Below, piece by piece: positions 59,354 through 64,000 of a DNA stretch of 64,000 nt. Numbering within the stretch: the first letter of the stretch is position 1; each line of letters starts with the position of its first letter. Position numbers and translations under genes: made by a program. Under the pieces are notes generated by a model. It was not told where the DNA came from. It worked only from the letters and a program-made list of their open reading frames with translations, and did not search any database. The stretch comes from Epilithonimonas bovis DSM 19482. GTDB lineage: Bacteria > Bacteroidota > Bacteroidia > Flavobacteriales > Weeksellaceae. The DNA is taken from positions 62,001-126,000 of the forward strand of contig NZ_FTPU01000003.1 in the NCBI RefSeq assembly GCF_900108115.1, written 5' to 3'.

Positions 59354-59914
59354 ATGAAAACATATATAACATCACTAATAATTTTAGTTTCTAACCTTAG
59401 TTTTGCTCAAGTTACTATTGGGAAAGCGAGTCCATATACAGCGGCTAACGCAACAGTTTCGTTAGAATTTGGTAATGCAGCGGACGGCGAGCGAGGTATT
59501 GTTTTACCTTGGGTAACTGCAGCAGCAAATGTGACATCGGCAGTTCCGGGAACAATAATTTTTGACAGTGCGGATCAGAAAGTTAAATTCGGAACTGCAG
59601 CTACAGCTAATGCAACTGCTGTGACTAGTTGGGGAGATTTGTCGGCAGGTGCCTATGCACCAACAACAGCCAACGTTCCAGATACTAATACTGAAAATTC
59701 AACAGCGAAAACCTTGATTGGTGGAACGCCTGCTACAGATACAACTTCTGGGATTTTGGTCTTAGGGGATACGAATAAAGCAATGATCTTACCGAGAGTG
59801 AATTCACACACAGATATCGTCAATCCAACAGCTGGAATGATGGTCTATGTAACCGGAACACAGCAATTGGCTTTGTACAACGGCAGAGAATGGACTTTCT
59901 GGACTAAGCCTTAA
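59354..59914 (+). CDS. exported protein with GMMVY motif, unknown
   Basis: 186 residues, 5 nt after the large lectin-like gene, so cotranscribed. Signal peptide ends NLSFAQ; the mature start VTIGKASPYTAANATVSLEFG and the tail AGMMVYVTGTQQLALYNGREW are common in short Bacteroidota cell-surface proteins. The sequence contains two similar halves (GERGIVLPWVT...GTIIFDSADQKVKFG and NKAMILPRVN...GMMVYVTGTQQLALY). Probably a small surface protein working with its large neighbour. Confidence 0.75.
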   Translation: MKTYITSLIILVSNLSFAQVTIGKASPYTAANATVSLEFGNAADGERGIVLPWVTAAANVTSAVPGTIIFDSADQKVKFGTAATANATAVTSWGDLSAGAYAPTTANVPDTNTENSTAKTLIGGTPATDTTSGILVLGDTNKAMILPRVNSHTDIVNPTAGMMVYVTGTQQLALYNGREWTFWTKP

Positions 59915-59936
59915 GAATTTAAATCTAAATATTTCT

Positions 59937-59966
59937 AAACCACTTCTTTGTGAAGTGGTTTTTTAT
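59937..59966 (+). terminator. terminator after lectin-like operon
   Basis: AAACCACTTC/GAAGTGGTTT (59937-59946, 59952-59961), loop TTTGT, T-run. Confidence 0.9.
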
Positions 59967-59988
59967 TGTGTATGAAATAAAAATATTG

Positions 59989-59996
59989 TAAATTTG
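59989..59996 (+). promoter_or_regulatory. -7 box of rpoB
   Basis: TAAATTTG fits TAnnTTTG, with ATTG (59965-59968) 20 nt upstream. The transcript should begin near 60001, about 310 nt before the start codon. Confidence 0.55.
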
Positions 59997-60000
59997 CAGT

Positions 60001-60311
60001 TCTTTTGGCGCTAATAATTATTAATACATCAATAAAATATTGAATATCAACTCTTTCAGTTTTGAAAGAGGTTTCGTGTTTTATGGATGTTGATTCTCGT
60101 TATCGTCAAAATAAATAAAAATATTTTGCATTACGCCGTGAAAAGATATACCGGCGTTGCAGTTAGAAATTAGATCAAGAATCAAGAATCAAGAACCAAG
60201 ACTAATTCTGATAGCGCCAAACATCATAGTCTTTCTTTTTTCTCTTTCTCTTTCTTCTTTCTGATATTTTTTTAATCAAAATATTTTTTAACCCATTTTT
60301 CTTATAATTTT
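60001..60311 (+). ncRNA. long structured 5' leader of rpoB (candidate)
   Basis: No gene in this stretch. A perfect 10-bp long-range stem TTTGGCGCTA (60004-60013) / TAGCGCCAAA (60212-60221) closes it, extended by AATTA/TAATT. Inside are hairpins CTCTTTCA-GTTT-TGAAAGAG (60051-60070) and ACGCCG/CGGCGT (60133-60138, 60152-60157), the latter extended by TGCA/TGCA. Four copies of a 7-mer (ATCAAGA-like) lie at 60173-60200, and a pyrimidine tract at 60229-60261. Could be a regulatory leader; existence as a stable RNA is inference. Confidence 0.45.
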
Positions 60312-63300
60312 ATGAGTAAAACACAGGCCGCTCCTAAACTTCAGGGCAATGAAAGAATCAACTTTTCTTCAGCGAAAGGTAGAATCGAGACACCTGACTT
60401 TTTGGACATCCAAATCCAGTCCTTCAAGGATTTTTTCCAGTTGGACACGCTTCCTGAGCAACGCTTGAATGAGTCTCTTTACAAGACTTTTCAGGAAAAT
60501 TTCCCAATTACAGATTCCAGAAACCAGTTTGTACTGGAGTTTTTGGATTATCTGGTAGATTCTCCACGGTATTCTATCGATGAATGTGTGGAAAGAGGTT
60601 TGACTTATTCAGTTCCTCTAAAAGCCAGACTTAAGCTGTATTGTACAGATCCTGAGCACGAGGATTTCCAAACTGTTGTGCAGGATGTATATCTGGGTCC
60701 GGTACCTTACATGACACCAAGTGGATCTTTTATCATCAATGGTGCTGAGAGGGTTATCGTTACGCAGTTGCACCGTTCACCTGGTGTATTCTTCGGACAG
60801 ACTTACCACGCCAACGGTACCAAGCTTTATTATTCAAGAATTATCCCTTTCAAAGGATCTTGGATGGAGTTTACTACGGATATCAATAACGTAATGTACG
60901 CGTATATCGACCGTAAGAAAAAATTACCATTAACAACTTTATTAAGAGCTATTGGTTATGAGTCTGATAAAGAGATTCTTCAGATCTTTGACCTTGCAGA
61001 GGAAGTAAAAGTTTCCAAAGCTGCGCTTAAAAAAGTAGAAGGCAGAACTTTAGCTGCAAGGGTGCTGAACACCTGGTTCGAGGACTTTGTAGACGAAGAT
61101 ACGGGTGAAGTAGTTTCTATCGAGAGAAACGAGATTATTCTAGACAGAGAAACAGTTCTTGAGAAAGAACATCTTGATATTATTCTGGAATCTGGTGTTA
61201 AATCAATCCTGATTCACAAAGAAAATTCTAACGAGTTCTCTATCATCCAGAATACATTACAAAAAGACCCTACCAACTCAGAAAAAGAAGCGGTAGAGTA
61301 CATCTATCGTCAGTTAAGAAATGCTGACGCACCGGATGAGGAAACTGCAAGAGGGATTATAGAAAAATTATTCTTCTCTGAGCAGCGTTATTCATTAGGC
61401 GAAGTTGGTCGTTACAGATTAAATAAAAAATTAGGTCTTAACATTCCGGAAACGACGGAAGTACTGACCAAGGAAGATATCATCGCAATTGTAAAACACC
61501 TGATCGAGTTGGTTAATTCCAAAGCGGAGGTAGATGATATTGACCACCTTTCTAACAGACGTATCAAAACTGTGGGCGAGCAATTGTCTGGTCAGTTTGG
61601 TGTCGGTCTTTCCAGGATTGCGAGAACTATCAAGGAAAGAATGAACGTAAGAGATAACGAGATCTTTACACCGGTAGACTTGGTTAATGCCAAGACTTTG
61701 ACGTCTGTTATTAACTCGTTCTTCGGAACTAACCAGCTTTCTCAGTTTATGGATCAGACCAATCCACTGTCAGAGATCACGCACAAGCGTAGATTATCTG
61801 CACTAGGGCCTGGTGGTTTATCAAGAGAAAGAGCAGGTTTTGAGGTTCGTGACGTTCACCATACCCACTACGGTAGAATTTGTCCAATCGAAACTCCGGA
61901 AGGACCAAACATTGGTTTGATCTCTTCTTTGGGTATGTATGCAAAAATCAACAATCTTGGTTTCATCGAGACGCCTTACAGAAAAGTTGAAGACGGTAAA
62001 GTAGATCTTAAAGCAGCTCCAATTTATCTGAATGCAGAAGATGAAGAAGATAAAGTAATTGCTCAGGCTAACGTTGCATTGAGTGATGATGGTAACTTTG
62101 AGACAGACAGGATTATCGCACGTCTTGACGGTGATTATCCGGTTGTTGAGCCTCAACAGGTAGATTTGATAGATGTGGCACCAAACCAGATTTCTGGTAT
62201 TTCTGCATCATTGATTCCGTTCCTGGAGCATGATGATGCGAACCGTGCCTTGATGGGATCTAACATGATGCGTCAGGCCGTTCCGTTGTTGAAGCCTCAG
62301 GCACCAATTGTTGGTACAGGTTTAGAAAAACAGGTAGCAAGAGACTCCCGAGTATTGATTAATGCAGAGGGTAATGGTGTTGTAGAATATGTAGATGCTG
62401 AGAGAATCACTATTAAGTACGAGAGAAGCGAAGAAGACGATTTAGTTAACTTTGATTCTGCGACCAAAACTTATAAACTGACTAAATTCAGAAAAACCAA
62501 CCAAAGTACAACGATTACTTTGAGACCAAACGTAAGAGTTGGTGATAAAATCGAGAAAGGACAGGTTCTTTGTGACGGTTATGCAACCGAAAACGGAGAA
62601 TTGGCATTGGGTAGAAACCTTGTGGTAGCCTTCATGCCTTGGAAAGGTTATAACTTTGAGGATGCGATCGTAATCAACGAGAAAGTAGTAAGAAACGACT
62701 GGTTTACTTCTATCCACGTAGATGAATACTCATTGGAAGTTCGTGATACCAAATTAGGTATGGAGGAATTGACAGCTGATATCCCTAACGTGTCCGAAGA
62801 AGCGACCAAAGATCTTGATGAGAATGGTATGATCCGTATTGGAGCAGAAGTAAAACCTGGTGATATCCTTATCGGGAAAATCACACCAAAAGGTGAATCT
62901 GACCCAACACCGGAAGAGAAATTACTTCGTGCGATTTTTGGTGACAAAGCCGGAGATGTAAAAGATGCTTCTCTTAAAGCTGATTCTTCATTAAGAGGTG
63001 TTGTAATCAACAAAAAGTTGTTCTCAAGAAACATCAAGGACAAAAAGAAAAGAAGTGAAGAAAAAATCAAACTGGAAGAAATCGAAAATACTTACAAAGC
63101 TAAGTTTGACGATTTGAGAAACACTTTGATTGAGAAACTTAATACTTTGGTTTCCGGTAAAACTTCTCAGGGCGTGAAAAACGATCTGGAAGAAGAAGTT
63201 ATTGGTAAAGGTACCAAGTTTACGCTGCGACTTCTTCAGTCTGTAGAAGATTATAACAACATCAGTGGTGCCGACTGGACTGTGGATGCTGACAAAAATG

Positions 63301-64000
63301 ATCTGATCAAGCAATTGATCCATAATTATAAAATCAAATACAACGATCTTTCCGGTGTCAAAAACCGTGAGAAATTTGCATTGTCTATCGGTGATGAGCT
63401 ACCTGCAGGTATCATCAAACTGGCTAAGGTTTATATTGCTAAAAAACGTAAACTGAATGTTGGGGATAAAATGGCGGGTCGTCACGGTAACAAAGGTATC
63501 GTTTCAAGAATCGTTCGTGAAGAAGATATGCCATTCCTAGAAGACGGGACACCGGTAGATATCGTTCTTAACCCACTTGGGGTACCTTCCCGTATGAACA
63601 TTGGTCAGATCTACGAGACCGTTCTTGGTTGGGCTGGTAAGCAGTTGGGACTTAAGTTCGCTACACCAATCTTTGATGGCGCAAGTCTTGAGCAAATCAC
63701 CGAGTATACAGATCAGGCAGCACTTCCTAAATTTGGAAATACGCACCTTTATGATGGTGGTACTGGTGAGAGATTTACACAGCCGGCTACGGTAGGTGTG
63801 ATCTATATGCTGAAACTGGGACACATGGTAGATGATAAGATGCACGCACGTTCTATCGGACCTTACTCATTGATTACGCAACAGCCGTTAGGAGGTAAAG
63901 CGCAATTTGGAGGACAGCGTTTCGGAGAGATGGAAGTTTGGGCTCTAGAAGCTTTTGGAGCATCCAATATCTTGAGAGAAATCCTGACTGTGAAGTCGGA
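60312..64000 (+). CDS. rpoB: RNA polymerase subunit beta, 3' end outside window
   Basis: First 1229 codons; the frame is open to the right edge. Starts [20 protein letters not shown]. Rifampicin-region residues have the usual sensitive identities ([15 protein letters not shown] then [17 protein letters not shown]). Other signatures: [62 protein letters not shown] and, at the edge, LREILTVKS. Only a short C-terminal part (by comparison with the roughly 1270-residue flavobacterial protein) is missing. rpoC should follow. Separated from rplL by 5.3 kb, with its own promoter and a long leader. Confidence 0.98.
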   Translation, partial: MSKTQAAPKLQGNERINFSSAKGRIETPDFLDIQIQSFKDFFQLDTLPEQRLNESLYKTFQENFPITDSRNQFVLEFLDYLVDSPRYSIDECVERGLTYSVPLKARLKLYCTDPEHEDFQTVVQDVYLGPVPYMTPSGSFIINGAERVIVTQLHRSPGVFFGQTYHANGTKLYYSRIIPFKGSWMEFTTDINNVMYAYIDRKKKLPLTTLLRAIGYESDKEILQIFDLAEEVKVSKAALKKVEGRTLAARVLNTWFEDFVDEDTGEVVSIERNEIILDRETVLEKEHLDIILESGVKSILIHKENSNEFSIIQNTLQKDPTNSEKEAVEYIYRQLRNADAPDEETARGIIEKLFFSEQRYSLGEVGRYRLNKKLGLNIPETTEVLTKEDIIAIVKHLIELVNSKAEVDDIDHLSNRRIKTVGEQLSGQFGVGLSRIARTIKERMNVRDNEIFTPVDLVNAKTLTSVINSFFGTNQLSQFMDQTNPLSEITHKRRLSALGPGGLSRERAGFEVRDVHHTHYGRICPIETPEGPNIGLISSLGMYAKINNLGFIETPYRKVEDGKVDLKAAPIYLNAEDEEDKVIAQANVALSDDGNFETDRIIARLDGDYPVVEPQQVDLIDVAPNQISGISASLIPFLEHDDANRALMGSNMMRQAVPLLKPQAPIVGTGLEKQVARDSRVLINAEGNGVVEYVDAERITIKYERSEEDDLVNFDSATKTYKLTKFRKTNQSTTITLRPNVRVGDKIEKGQVLCDGYATENGELALGRNLVVAFMPWKGYNFEDAIVINEKVVRNDWFTSIHVDEYSLEVRDTKLGMEELTADIPNVSEEATKDLDENGMIRIGAEVKPGDILIGKITPKGESDPTPEEKLLRAIFGDKAGDVKDASLKADSSLRGVVINKKLFSRNIKDKKKRSEEKIKLEEIENTYKAKFDDLRNTLIEKLNTLVSGKTSQGVKNDLEEEVIGKGTKFTLRLLQSVEDYNNISGADWTVDADKNDLIKQLIHNYKIKYNDLSGVKNREKFALSIGDELPAGIIKLAKVYIAKKRKLNVGDKMAGRHGNKGIVSRIVREEDMPFLEDGTPVDIVLNPLGVPSRMNIGQIYETVLGWAGKQLGLKFATPIFDGASLEQITEYTDQAALPKFGNTHLYDGGTGERFTQPATVGVIYMLKLGHMVDDKMHARSIGPYSLITQQPLGGKAQFGGQRFGEMEVWALEAFGASNILREILTVKS

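Noticed and set aside
60173-60200. Short tandem 7-mers as a CRISPR array
   Set aside because: The units are contiguous without spacers and no cas genes are present.

Overview
The window is ordinary flavobacterial chromosome, most likely from the Weeksellaceae (Chryseobacterium-like). Evidence: a complete gldK-gldL-gldM-gldN cluster for the type IX secretion/gliding machine, a T9SS type A sorting domain, DUF4270, DUF6427 and DUF6341 proteins, a TonB-dependent receptor, AT-rich spacers, and Bacteroidota promoters of the form TTTG-N19-21-TAnnTTTG instead of the E. coli -35/-10 type. No prophage, insertion sequence or CRISPR array is visible.

Layout. 1-6.9 kb: the tRNA-modifying enzyme MtaB, two small cytoplasmic proteins, a DegP/HtrA protease, and a convergent LytTR response regulator / TPR histidine kinase pair. 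7.0-10.7 kb: an exported-protein locus with a small T9SS cargo protein, a large repetitive protein whose signal peptide is out of frame at an A8 tract, and a small exported protein. 10.8-15.2 kb: MFS transporter, FKBP-like lipoprotein, S4 RNA-binding protein, shikimate kinase, a Lys-Leu-Lys tRNA cluster and panC. 15.4-19.7 kb: a GT5 N-terminal-domain protein, a DUF4270 lipoprotein and glmS. 19.8-24.8 kb: gldKLMN. 24.9-30.3 kb: a FAD oxidoreductase, then assimilatory sulfate reduction genes cysH-cysD-cysN and a siroheme-synthase/TSUP fusion. 30.3-33.6 kb: an iron-acquisition operon (TonB-dependent receptor, PepSY protein, VOC protein) with a promoter flanked by Fur-like boxes. 33.7-46.5 kb: housekeeping and envelope genes, including an ABC-F ATPase, GH25 lysozyme, a protein made of eight 11-residue repeats, a USP, an FAH-family hydrolase, DUF486, an exonuclease, pssA and an LTA-synthase-like sulfatase. 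46.6-49.4 kb: pdhB, rpsU, a Xer-like recombinase and a hibernation factor. 49.5-64 kb: translation/transcription block with four tRNAs, tuf, trpT, secE, nusG, rplK, rplA, rplJ, rplL and rpoB (cut by the right edge).

Genes working together: sulfate activation and reduction (CysD, CysN, CysH, plus an NAD-binding siroheme domain fused to a sulfite/organosulfur exporter-type channel); UDP-GlcNAc supply by GlmS; surface export by GldKLMN, with at least one recognisable T9SS cargo in the window.

Most interesting: (1) a roughly 310-nt rpoB leader closed by a perfect 10-bp long-range stem with internal hairpins; (2) three exported-protein genes inserted between rplL and rpoB; (3) a truncated AraC gene and an ownerless terminator between nusG and rplK, followed by a structured rplK leader; (4) an A8 tract that takes the signal peptide of an 824-codon surface-type gene out of frame; (5) an exported protein consisting entirely of hendecads, behind a perfect 17-bp palindrome; (6) two copies of a dispersed hairpin repeat, one with a second repeat nested inside; (7) several promoters placed so close to start codons that the mRNAs should be leaderless.
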